64,000 nt of DNA from Heligmosomoides polygyrus polygyrus (taxonomy: Eukaryota; Nematoda; Chromadorea; Rhabditida; Heligmosomidae): contig OX377201.1 of the NCBI GenBank assembly GCA_947396885.1, positions 70,096,983 to 70,160,982 on the forward strand, in the 5' to 3' direction. This document shows, in pieces, positions 33,536-45,700 of this stretch; within the stretch, counting starts at the first letter, position 1, and each line of letters starts with the position of its first letter. Both the position numbers and the translations under genes were made by a program. The notes under the pieces were generated by a model. It did not search any database and had not been told where the DNA came from. It worked only from the letters and a program-made list of their open reading frames with translations.

Positions 33536-34410
33536 ATCGGACAGAACTCGTTCAGGAGACTCGTGCGCAATTTTGGCCAACAAGTCTATAATAACCGTTT
33601 AGTAATCACCGTTTTGTTCGTAACCAGTCACGCCCTTTCCCTTTTCACGTGATCTGGATCTCACTCCAAAGTTCTGCGGTAAGCTGAAGGCATTCCCTGA
33701 CAAGGACCAGGAAGAGAGGTAGACCCGAGATACAACTACTAGTTGTTCACGTGTAGGCAAGATTCGGTTCCCAAATGCTGGCCGACGAATTTTTGCTTTT
33801 TTTTCAATTTTGCCTTGGCACTGTCACTGCGTGTTTGTCTTAAATTTCAATCCTACTTCTCTAGTGCAGTGATCTGACAGTCTCTGGCACGCTCCTCCAT
33901 CACTCATTTGTTTCCAAAGTTCTCCATTGCCGGGATTAGAGCAGTAGAGCCGCAGATCTTGGTTGTATCAACACGTATTGCGTTCTGCATGCCCCTCAGG
34001 AGGGGAGCAGAAAATTCTCAAGAAAAAGTTCAGTATCGAGCCAGAGTTCAACATACAAGGAATGGAAGGAAGATGGATGCAGTTCGAACTAGAGATACAG
34101 GGAGAGCAACTGTTTAAAAAACCCCAGAATACATATCCAGCCTGCCTCTACTGCTTAAAATGCTAACCTTCTGCAACACGGGTGTCCCATTTCTCACAGG
34201 AAGCGATCGACTGATTTGAGGTTGGCCGCCGAGAGTTCACCTGCATACAACGCACGGTGTGCATTCCGCAACCGTATCTCACAACCTTTTCAGAATCCTC
34301 ACCACTACTCAAAATGGTCATATTGTCACTTGCAAATGACACAGAACTTTGGAAACGAATGAGCAACAGAAGTGGCCTCCGTACAATGAAAAGGGTCCAG
34401 GGCACCATTA
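33536..34410. other. No recognised feature
   Basis: No supported gene or repeat boundary. Confidence 0.4.
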
Positions 34411-34413
34411 TAA

Positions 34414-34540
34414 GGCGTTGCTTAGTGTGCGCGCAACGCGATGCCATGTGTAGTGGCCGAATTGATCGGTCGTGTCGCTCGATCAATATGGCCACTACAC
34501 ATGCATCGCGTCGCGCGTCGCTCGCACACTAAACGAGCCC
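34414..34540. mobile_element. Small MITE with TAA target duplication (PIF/Harbinger-like)
   Basis: Ends GGCGTTGCTTAGTGTGCG and complement of GGGCTCGTTTAGTGTGCG; inner GCCATGTGTAGTGGCC pairs with GGCCACTACACATGC. TAA at 34411-34413 and 34541-34543. 127 bp, close to a perfect hairpin. Confidence 0.82.
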
Positions 34541-34805
34541 TAACGGAAAACTATACATGAAACTGAAGATAAATATAAAATGATTTGCCGGGACAGAACT
34601 GGAAGAAAAACAGAAAATGGATGTCGATCTCTGGTAACCCAATTTTCCACCGTCTGGCTGCAACTGCTACGAATATAATTATGCCACCTGCGCTCACTGC
34701 ATGTCGCATCACACACATACTGCAGGTGAACACCTTGAGCTTTTAACTTGTAGCTCATATCTCTCGGCAGTCCACAGCTAACGGTAATCAGGAGAATTTC
34801 GCTTT

Positions 34806-35163
34806 TCACATGCCTCCTTCCAAAGTGCTAGACTGATCTGAAGTAATTTCCTTGTGGACAATTTCATATCGGCCGGCTCTCGCATTAAACGACTGGGTTG
34901 AACTTGTGTTTGAACTGTCTCCACGATACAATGTAGGTGCTCTAACCGGCGTATTTATCCCTTTACCCCCTTGAAAGAAAAGCAAAGAACCCACCGCTGC
35001 ACTGTGGATGGAGTCGTTGTGGATTTGACGCATCAGCTCACCTCTGAAATGATCAAAGAATAAAGACAAGAGACGAAACGGAAGACACTGGTAGTGCAGA
35101 GGACCAGTCGACTGCATTTTAGGGGTAAGGTGACTCGAGTTCGGCATTGTGAGATCGGAAAGA
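34806..35163 (-). CDS. Candidate exons 3' of the Kidins220 orthologue or of a neighbouring gene
   Basis: A 29 nt segment (35135-35163, acceptor with a long pyrimidine tract ending in ctgcag) leaves phase 2 and joins a 238 nt segment (34806-35043, acceptor gatcatttcag) in frame. The joined peptide contains SFRSHNAELE-GELMRQIHND, then ARAGRYEIVHKEITS, and ends STLEGGM-stop. Composition looks like an unstructured Ser/Thr-rich tail. I recognise no domain. A GTGAAA overlapping the stop could serve as an alternative donor. Same strand and spacing make it a possible alternative 3' end of the large gene, or the end of another gene. Confidence 0.35.
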
Positions 35164-36006
35164 CTGCAGAATAGAAGAAGGCTTTTCCTCAAGGGAAGAG
35201 CGACTTCCGCCGCGATGGGCGTCTCGTAGATTCCGACGGAGCACAGCAATTCCACAGCAAGCCATAGACAACAGCAGCACACGCGTCAATTCCTGTCTCT
35301 CTACTAGTCGTTATGCCACTCTGCATGCACACAAAACACTTGCCCACCGGCTCATTCTCCCATAGTGAGGCGAGTGCCTGTACGAGGTGCGATTCCTAAA
35401 GCTAAACGAACAGGATGAGAGCAGGTACCGTACGCTATGCTAAACAGCACAGTAGGGACCTCGCATGAAAGGAAGATAATGCCAGCTTCAAAAGAAATCA
35501 CAGGGTCTGGCGAAGTACTTCAGCATACGTACTGAAGTGCAATCTAGCTGAAGAACTGTTGACGCGAATGCTGTTCAATGTGTCTTATTTTAATTAAGCA
35601 CAGAACTCGCCCATCTAGCGGATCTGCTCCGTCTTTGTTTTGTCATGGTCGCAGCCTTGTCCGGGTATCCCTTCATTTTAGCCACCATCATTTCTAGCAA
35701 GCACACTGCTACTGGACTGCACAGGCTCGTTTAAGGTGAAAGGTTCGCTTTGTGAAATTCGAAGACAGCTTTAACGCTCCGAAAATTTGCCACTTTATGC
35801 CAGCTCTTTCCGATTTGGTAGTCTTTGCCTGTGAAACGGATATGAACTCTGTAATATTAGTAGAGGAACACGTTCCTCCTCTTTTGGTACCCGACAAGCA
35901 CACCTCCTAACCGGATGCGTGACATTATCTATGATAAAGCGGCGCGGCGACGAGTCTTCAGCCGCTCTGGCTCAGTCAGATCTATGACACCCTGGCGAAA
36001 ACTGCT
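35164..36006. other. Gap between gene model and candidate 3' exons
   Basis: One acceptor-preceded open stretch on the minus strand ends at 35828 (ccgtttcacag, then GKDYQIGKSWHKVANF or, in another frame, AKTTKSERAGIKW). I cannot place it in a transcript. Otherwise featureless. Confidence 0.3.
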
Positions 36007-39000
36007 TCACACTCTAAAATCGATGTCCCAATAGGGATAGACCAACAATCGAAAAGTTCGACGATTCAACTTAGGAGGGCGTTTCTGAACTGTCTTGTCA
36101 CTGATAAAAGAACTATCTGATGGCGAGACGGGAGCGGAGGAACGATTACTGGAGGTTAAGCGACGGAGAGTGAGGACAGGATTTGAACATGTCGGTTGAT
36201 GATAAGAAGTCCGCACTCTAGAAACATCAGCGGCAGGATTCATCAAAGTTACTGCAGTAACTTTAACGGAGAATTGTAAGCGAAAAGCTCAAGGCTCGTG
36301 CACAGTTCGGCAGCGCAGTGAACCACCCATGTTGTAGCATAGGCGGTTCACTGCGCTGTGCCACAGCGCGGAGCCACCGCGCGGTGAGGGGCCGTGCACA
36401 CTCACCGCGCAGTGGCACCGCGCGGTGTCACTGCGCTGAGGGAATTGGAGCTCCCCTTTTCACCGCGCTGTGCCGTGGTGTGGCGTGTGGCTCACGGGAT
36501 TGCGTACCATGCGCGCCTCTGCTGGCAACCTTCCAGCTACGCAGCGCTACCGCACCGCGCCGACGTGGGAGATGTGGCAAAAAATGAACCCCTCAGCGCG
36601 GTGCCACAGCGCAGTGAAACTGTGCACGAGCCTTCAGCGCGGTGCCACAGCGCAGTGAAACTGTGCACGAGCCTTCAGATAACGTGGCTTATCGCTCTCC
36701 ATATCGCTTGATAAGCCGCGTTATCTGAGCTCTTCGCTTACAATTCTCCGTTAAAGTTACTGCAGTAACTTTGATGAATCCGGCCCCAGATCTTGGCAAC
36801 TCCTTTGAGCAACAGCACTTCTTCTCAATAAATTGATCTAGAATTCTAGGGCATACTACCAGTCTCGGTCACGTTATTAGGTTTCAGGATTTTGATACAA
36901 CCACGAGACACTCACTGGGAAGACCACGCCTTTTTACCCTTGGCAAACTGCCATTTCCACCCTTTAGTAATGAGTAGAGAGCACGCATTCATGAGCCAGA
37001 ATCCTCACAACATACTGCACTGCAGAATACCCAGTAGTTGACGAGGACTCCGGTGCTTTGAAACGGGTGATCTTCTCTTTTCTATCAGTAGCCACTTCCA
37101 ATTCTCCGGCTGTATTTCTTCGGAAACTCTGGACGAGAAATGAGACTTTCCGTACGCCTCAAACGAAGACGTGGTGGTCTACTTTGGCACGCGGTAGGGT
37201 CGAATGGAGACGCGCTGGTGCTCATTTGAGAAAATCGACGACCAGCAGAATGACAGGCGATACAGTTGGCATGTGGATCTCCTCTTTCATCTTTTTTGCG
37301 CGATGTTAGATTTTTACAGTTTCCAAGGTCTCGCTGCATTCCTGTGAATGCGCTGCTTGATGGTATTTCGAAGAACCTCACGGCCAACAATCGTGTCATT
37401 ATGCCAGGTGCGACACTGTTGGCCAGGCAGGCAGGCGGACGACAAATGCAGAGTGGGGAAAGGCAAACAGTATGGTACTGACTGACACTGTCGACATAGC
37501 GTGAGCTGCTCAGATGAAAACCCTGGATCGAAGTGAAGTATCGCAGGCACAGTAATTGCGACAGATTTCCCAGCGCGAGCAGACAAAATACAGCACTTCA
37601 AGCACATTTGCTGAAGTCTTCTTTCGTGGGTGTTACGCATTTAACACAGTTGAATTGAAAAGGTTTTATGCCACACCCTGTACGTTTTTCTTAATGCGTG
37701 AACATATTGAAAAGCTATGCCTAGGTTCTGCAAAGTGTTTAAAAAAGACAGTGAAACGAAAGAATCTACGATAGAAGCCGCCTTTCACCATAAAAAATAA
37801 AAATAAAATAAAAAAATAAATAAATGCATAAAAAAAGTCAAGGACATCAGTCGACTTAATTCTAACCTTCCATTGCTGACGCTGGAGTGTCGACTCAAAA
37901 TCGGACCAGGATCTAGCAGATTCTCACGACTTCCAAAACGCGATTCCGTGCTATCGGCGTCTGAAGCCAGTCCATCCTCCAGCGCATCTCCAAAACGCAC
38001 AGATGCGCCACCCGACGATGGTGCCAGGTCAAGATCTCCCTCAGTTTGAGCTGAAAAACAAATGCTTTTAGTGTTGCTTTTCTGAACAAGACTGGGTGAA
38101 ACGTGAGCTAAGTAGGTCAAGGAGATATCGTAATTTGTCGTTTAGACGGCAAAATTTATCCGAGATAGATACGCTACAGCAGCGGATTCTTTTATATAGG
38201 GGTATGATAGGATAGCTGAACAGTAGAACCCCTGCTCACCTCACTGCCACAGTATTCCACTTTGACAACATTTCCCAACGTGAGATCCGCTGCGGCAATT
38301 ACTAAATGCCATCGACAAACAAACTCCTTCGCATAAGACTATCCTGGCACACTGCTATAGGTCGCGCTGACAGAGCGTTGCAGCGCCGCGCACGTGGCGA
38401 AAACCCCGGCTCTGGCGCTTAGAGACTGTTCATACTCAACGACAGGAGCGACGGCAGCGACGACAGCGAAGATACCACCGCTGCGACAAGAGCCCACGGC
38501 ACCGCCCAGGAAGTAAGTACAGGCGACAGGAGCGACCAGGGGCCAGATTCATAACGACGCCGCCGGTATCATCTCACGGCGCATTCACCATATTGGCCTA
38601 CTTAGCAAGTGATACAGAGAGGTGCAGATGTACAGATACGATAACCGATATACCGTCAAGGCTGGTAAGCGTTTGATGAATCTGGCCCAAGATCGACTGC
38701 GTAGGATTTTGTACGCAGATACACAACAGAAGTCCATGTAAAAAACCGTTGAAATCCGGACTTAAAGTACATTCCTGCTTAATTTATAGATTTTGGTAAG
38801 CAATCACCCCATATATCTACGGTATATGAGGATCGTAATGGTTTGACCCGCAGAAATCCTGCACGGGGTACGAATTTTCTGTTAACTAACATGACAATCC
38901 AAAAGAACGCTGGAGATATGCATGCTCTCCATCTAGGCGTCCTGTACCACTCTCTGTCTTTCAAACTAAAACTCAATGACGATGGTTTCTGGACAACGGC

Positions 39001-39795
39001 TTTGCATTGAAGGAGCAGGTGTGCAAATTTAGAATTTTCCAAAAACTTCAGTGACTGTAGATTACGTGCTCCAACTCTAGCGCTGTCAACGGTGACGCTC
39101 GAGTCGCCAATGAGAAGTAAGAATAGATGACGCCTACAACAGAAGCGACACCGACAGCGCTCGAGTATGGACAGATGTCGCGGCGATCGCTTGGTTTCAA
39201 TCGATTTGCACGTTTTGCTTGGGCGAGGAGTGGCTCCCGTCGAGAGGTATGTCCCAGTGATGTCATAGACAAGAGTTCCGACTGTCTCTACAAATCCTGC
39301 CTTTCATAATCCATTTTGCATTATTGAATGATTAAGAGAGATAATCCTTCTAAGTAAATAAAGAGTGTTGAAAATAGAAGAGCAGTAGCGGGTAGTAGAG
39401 AACGCAATAACGAGGAGCAGGTGTATGCCGCAAACATCTCCCAAACACTAAAACTGCACCGGTGCGTGTTTAAGCGGAGCTTTTTGCAGCTCTAACGTCA
39501 CGCCGATGGTTGATTCTAATCATATTAGCAACTAAACTGACTTAGATCCATCCCGGAGAGACTTTCCATGAGCCATTTGTGGTCGCTGTTCATTTCAGTC
39601 GACATCGCCATTGACCTGAACCGCAGGGAACCAATGGAGGGAGCACCTTTAATGCGAACAAATCCAAGCTGACCTTCTACGCTGCTCAGTGGTCAAGAGA
39701 GCAGTGGGTGAGTGCACTACGGTGTCGCGCCGCGTCACTTCTATGTCCGGCTCGGAACCTTCTTCGTCCTCCTCAGGCAGCGTCAGTGCTTTCCT
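36007..39795 (-). CDS. kdin-1: C-terminal tail exons of the Kidins220 orthologue (less certain)
   Basis: Four segments continue the frame after the SAM-like domain. 39721-39795 is acidic ([15 protein letters not shown]). 39152-39287 is basic and Ser-rich ([13 protein letters not shown]). 37867-38050 contains [22 protein letters not shown], resembling the Ser/Arg-rich tail of vertebrate Kidins220. 36007-36217 is Ser/Thr/Arg-rich and ends IDFRV-stop. Phases match (0, 0, 1, 2), but the donors of the first two are weak, and reading on in exon 37867 to a stop at 37785 is an alternative end. The final F-x-V could be a class II PDZ ligand; the vertebrate protein ends with a class I PDZ ligand. Confidence 0.6.
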
Positions 39796-42700
39796 CTGAA
39801 ATCCCCATCATATGTGTACATCAACCTTTCGGACAATCACTATGAAGAGCGGCTCACCTTGTCGATTTTTAAACCGGGCACATTTGGACCAAACGCTTTC
39901 AAGGTCTCCACGAGGAGCCGCACCATAGTCCAGTCACCCAGCGGGATCTGAACGACACCAAGAGGATAAGTCCTGACTTCCATCTCAGCAGAACAACGTT
40001 TGCTTACAGCAAGCGCATCCTTGAGATCCTGCAGTGGGCAAGACGCCAGCACGAGACCACCCAGATTGAGCTGCTGGAATTTACGCGTGATGGCCTCGAC
40101 CCGGTTCGGTGCGATGTCAAGCCTCTTAACCAAAGCACAAACGGCGTCCAGCTTCATCTCCACTAAAGGAGTGTTCACTGTACTCCATACTTTCTCGTCC
40201 TGGAACGATGGAGATTTACTTGAGAGCATGACGGCGGAGTGCAAGATACAACTGGTACACCACATTGAAGCCATCAAGATACACTGGATTGAAACCGTAA
40301 AAGGTTCAGCACCAATTTCATGGTCAGATGTCATAGTATAATACCGAGTACAGTCCCTCAAAAATTCAATACATTCTCATCTCTAGTAATCTACAAATCC
40401 TTGCTTTCCAACTTTAGTTGCTTTCCTTCAAATGGATACAATCCGTCTTACTTATTGGGAAGAAATAATGGTAATGAGAAAACGACTCAACCTCGCTGTG
40501 CGTCTATGCAACATTTATCACCTAAAGCACCGATAGCCAATATAAAACCACTGACCCCGAATAAATATTTCGCGTTCGGCGGGATCACTACCGAACCGAG
40601 TCCAAGATCTTGCACAGGATCTTCTAGTCCTTGGCGACGTTCTGAAAACACTTCAAAAATTATTCTGACCAGGGAAAGCCTTAAGTTTCCGATGCAGCTT
40701 TGGAAAGAGACCCACATCACGTGAAAGAACTTGAAGTGGTAATCATAAAAGTGGAGAACAAGACTATTATATGCGTCTCCTAAGCGAGCTGTGCCCGCTC
40801 AAAGCTCTCCTTTAGACTGCTAGTCGATGAGGCCGGCGCAGTGTTGCGTACTAATTAGTACAACTAAGCCCGCCTCGGTAAGTGCAGTGGCGGCGCAGTG
40901 GTAGCGTTCTCTGCGCAGAATCCAGCTCTTCGGTTCTCTTCTCAATGAGGGACTTTTGCTTCGGCCTCGTTGTACAGCATAGTAGTGCGAAATTTACGCT
41001 ACACTAATGCACTCTTTGCCCTTTGAACAGCCGAGTTGTTTGATGATGAAACGATGGTGTTGGCAATAAATTCTCTTTTTGACACGAAACAAGTCAAAAT
41101 CCTGTAAAAACAGCTACCTACGTGCCATAGATATCTCTTTACCTTCAAATTTTACGGTAGAATGCAAAAGCACGTTAACTGCTCAGAAACTGAATATTAG
41201 CGTGCAACACCTATATTGCATACTTGCTGCGAAGCCTGTCCACCGTGTTCAAGTAATTCCCATTTAAAATAACTCTCCTCGAAAGATATGTAGCTCAAGT
41301 TAGCACAAGGCATAGGGGTGAAGCTTCTGTAGTCAGGAGCACCGGTTTCGTTCAAACTCTGAGTATGAGAGCTACTTGTCGTGTTGATCACGTAAATGCT
41401 GGTTTTTACTGCATTTGTCAAAGAATGCATTGAAAATGAGAACAGTGGGTCTTGCCGGGGATAAGACACAATATGCAGCTGCGTTTTGTAATTTTAACCT
41501 GGATAGTTGTAGTCAGCAGCCCGGGCTCTATATATGTATCTAGAGCTCCAGCAAAAGTTCCATAAGAACCTTTCCTTTATTTGCCACACCAAAGCGTTGC
41601 CTTAGATACACTCTCGGAGAAACAATGATATTTATAACGATATGAGGTGTCAAAATCCAAATGACAAACGTTTACCTCTGATCAGCTTCCGAAGGTAAGG
41701 GTCAAGGTTACTCGTGCATGGCACAAATTTCTTTACATGTCCAACTGTCAGCTGCTCAGAACTGGGAATCGCCGGCGAATCCAAGAAGGCCTTGAAGTAG
41801 AAGATCACGCGACAAATATTTAAGGGAAAAGCGAACCGAAGATGGTGTCACTCACTTCAAAGTTATCCGGATTCCTGTCTAATTCTATCAATGAGTCCTT
41901 CTTAGGAATACGGTCCTTGAGTTGATGATATACCTGGAAAAAGTAACAAATTGCATCCTCCCGCTATCATATATTTCGTATCCAAATCTTTATGGTTGCG
42001 CAACAAACAACTGCAGAAGCCACGAAGACTCGGTCCAAGAGCGGCCCTAAGCTCCTACTGTAATAAGAGCAGATCTCAAAATGTGATTTTAGAATTGATA
42101 CGCGTGGGGCTTTAGTGTTTACATTTTCCGCACTCATTCACGCATCACCGAGCCCCTGTCACCTTCACAAACTTCTTTATATATGCTACTCTACGTCGAC
42201 AGTATTTAAAGGAAAATACACAGGTCTGCAACGTGAAAACTCACATTTATGAACAGTATTATTCAATTGTTCAACAAAAAAATAATCTCAAAGCTCATAG
42301 TCTGGGTTATCTCTGATCGCAACCATGTAAATGCTCTCAGTATTTGGAAGTTTCAGAACTTTCCCTATCGGAGTACTACGTCACTGTGTAAAAGCTTAGG
42401 TAAACATGGAAGAGAAAAGATGCCCAAAGAACGGCGTATTCTAATCCATTTACATTATTTAATTGATTACTATATTATATCCAGATATATCCTCAATTTC
42501 TTAGATTATCAATTCTAAGATCCATGAAAACTGAACTCAAGGCGTACCTCTGCTAAGGTTAGCCCGTTGTTGTTAATGTCAACAGCACGATCAATCAGCC
42601 AACACATCCGACTGGGCCACTGCTCGAGCAGCGATACCCAGTGACCAAGAGATAACCATGAGAAATCGATCTCGAACGCTCGCATGAGTCGACCTGAAAA

Positions 42701-45700
42701 GGACACCTTTCGCTGAACTGCAGTAAGATGACCGTCACGAACCACATATAATGTAGAGAATATACATACAACTGCGGAGACTACTGTTCGGCAGCAACAG
42801 TACCTGTCAACGTGAGAGCGTTCACAATCCTTCTCATAGCGCGCGGGTTCATGTTGGAGAAGTAATCGTCATTCAGTAACGACTCCCCAATACTGCGAGT
42901 GCCGACAACTATCGTTGCCTGAAGAAGAACCGTACATGAAGGATACTAGCGAAACCTACCTCCACTGCGAAATGTTTACACGCGACTAATTGTGCTCTAC
43001 TGCCATACCTTACGACTTTGGCGCCCATCAGCTAGGGACAGATGAGAGCCGTGGAAGGTATCCTGACGACGATAACGCTCTTTCCAATCAGCAAACGACT
43101 CCCGTTTGTCCTATATTGATCATTAGTTAGTTAACGAGGAGGCCTGCCAAAATAAAAAGCAAACCTTGAGTTTATTCTGCAATTGACGAAGGGCTGAATT
43201 GTGAAGGTACAAGGGCATGTTGACTATGTTTTTCAGGTAGTCATGGCCTGTCAACTCAGTGCCTGAAATTGAAGTATGGCGTTTTCGGATATCTGCTACC
43301 ATGAAATAAAGATTTTCCGAAAAGTTCAAGTCCTAATCCTTGAATCGAGTATTAATATATCCAAACGTAACACAGCCACTCTGCTACCTCTACAAAAAGC
43401 TTACTTCGCATCAGAGCCATCAGAAAAAACAAGCATTTCTAACCAACGCACCAGTAAGAGCCGAGTGCATGTTATGGTTGATGGCAGATACGATAATGTG
43501 CGGGTCAACAGCGATTATCGTTATGAAAGGACGGTGTTTTCGAGCAGAGAAGAGCAGTTCTAGCGCATCCAACGTCTGCACCATTCGTTCCTACAATGGA
43601 ATTTAAGACTCATACAAATAATACTGAATAATCTCAAGCACTGATTCGTCCTCTGACCTGTTCGCAGTTATCGAGGCCGTCCACCACCACAACGAGTCTA
43701 GTCTGACTTCTTGTAAAAGCATCCAATGACCTTATCATATCAGCCAATATGTCAACCTGAATGGAAATGCATACGATACTCCTACGATAAAGTGGAAAAG
43801 AATATAAGAACATTTTAAAGAATAAACCCACACTTTAAAAACTTTTAACGCATGTCACATTACGAAATCTGCAACACGGTATCTCAGTTCTTTATGAAAT
43901 ACATCCCCGTAAAACTGGTCAAAAATGTGAGGTGCCCAAAAAATGTTATCAAAGTTCGAACAATTGTAAAATTACAATCCCTCAAGCTTCAGTATGGTTC
44001 TTCGGCTTGTTTTGAAGTGAGATAGCGATACTTGTCTGGTGTGCTAGACGTCGAGACTGCGTCTTGCGCTTGCACTATGTGTCGCAGTGCATACTGGGTA
44101 AACTGTTTACACGAAATTTTGCAAACGAAAAATTAAAGACTTCTTTTGCAAGTCTTTGCTCCACCTCCACTCCGAAGAACAAATATGATCTATGTGGGGA
44201 TAACAGTGAACAAGAAAAAACAGGATCACTCTAATTTCTGAAGAAATCAAGTGCTAAGAAATATAAGTATAATTGTCATTAAAAGAACCAAATATAAGAC
44301 GGCAAATCATAATATGCTCTCGCTACCAGTCACACCTGTCAATGAAACGTGTCCTACCCCAGGTGTTTTATAGAAACTATTCTACAGTTCGCGATACTGG
44401 CGACTGATCGATAGAGGAAATGCAAACCATCGCTTGGAACTGATCAAATTCGATGGCTTATCCGATCCACTGAAGAGAATTAACTAGCCAATAATCAGTC
44501 GAATGGCGTGAATCGCCAAACTTTGCGACCCCTTCCCTTCAGATTGCAAAGAGCGGCTCCATACATAAACAATTTATTTGATTGAGGTCACGCTGAATTA
44601 CTGAACACCTAGTTCTACGACATCCCTGTGATGTCGGCACATCTCATGATGAATAATAAATAAGCGCCGTAAGTAATCTACTGTCGCATATACACAACTG
44701 CGTTTAAAAGCTTAACAACAACGGTGCTCCAGAATGTTAATCCATTGCAGTTTCAATAGCACCTCAAAACCAAGATAATCTACCTCTGTCTGCAACTTCT
44801 GCATCAGCCCTTCGAACCGCAGCTTGTGAACCGCTCTGGCAGCGGCATTTACACGTTTCCTAGGGACGTTCGTATAACCGTAACGCAGCATAACAACAGC
44901 TGGATAAAACGTCAGCATTAGAAACACTATTATGAACGCAATAGATGCCGCGAATAAACTGAAACGTGCACATTGCCTTTAACAAGTATTTCAAAAAAGT
45001 GAGAATGATACATTACACATTCCTAGCCAAAGATACTTACGCTCCAGAGCTCGCATCTCTTTCGCTGAACAACCATAACGTCATGAAGACCTCAGAGCAT
45101 AACAACATGAACACAGCCACGCCAACTAACAGCACAATGGGAACACCGCAGTGCTTCCTTAATGCGCCATGTTGTCCGGCTTAAAATGTTGCAGATAACA
45201 AAGAGAAGCCAAAATATGGGGCGAAACAACGTAGTAAATAAAAGGAAGCAGTTCAACACTCACGATGAGCTGTCCTTAATGAGCAGAAAAGCCGCACTGG
45301 CAGAACTCCAAAATGGGTTTCAGCTGACTCGAACAAGGTGGCGACGATTTTCGCCAGCGCTTGCTCCCCACCAATGGAGGACAACCGGTGGTAATCGGCA
45401 AACAGAAAGCTGAAAATTTTGCAGCTGGCTAACAGCTGCTAATATGGGGTTACTTGCAACAGCACACTGTAATGCAAACACACTTGAATGGAATAGGAAT
45501 TAAGGTTTCACGAGACATAGCTATCACCGCCTCTTATCCCTCATCCTTATTCTTATCACTTCTTCGAATTGAGACACTCACCTAACAGGATTACTTGCTA
45601 TGTCGTTTTCAGAGTGCATTGGAGCATACAATGTAATCACATTCCATACAAGGCGTACGCGATAGATAAAGCGCGACAGAGAATTGGCCATACGACAGGG

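Noticed and set aside
40163..40361. Extending the SAM-like exon upstream to the full open frame
   Set aside because: Only the ctcctttag acceptor at 40163 gives the phase required by exon 40522-40641 and matches the family alignment.
41197..41469. Minus-strand open frame as an extra Kidins220 exon
   Set aside because: Phases of the flanking exons (41676-41790 and 40522-40641) already join in frame and no matching acceptor/donor pair was found.
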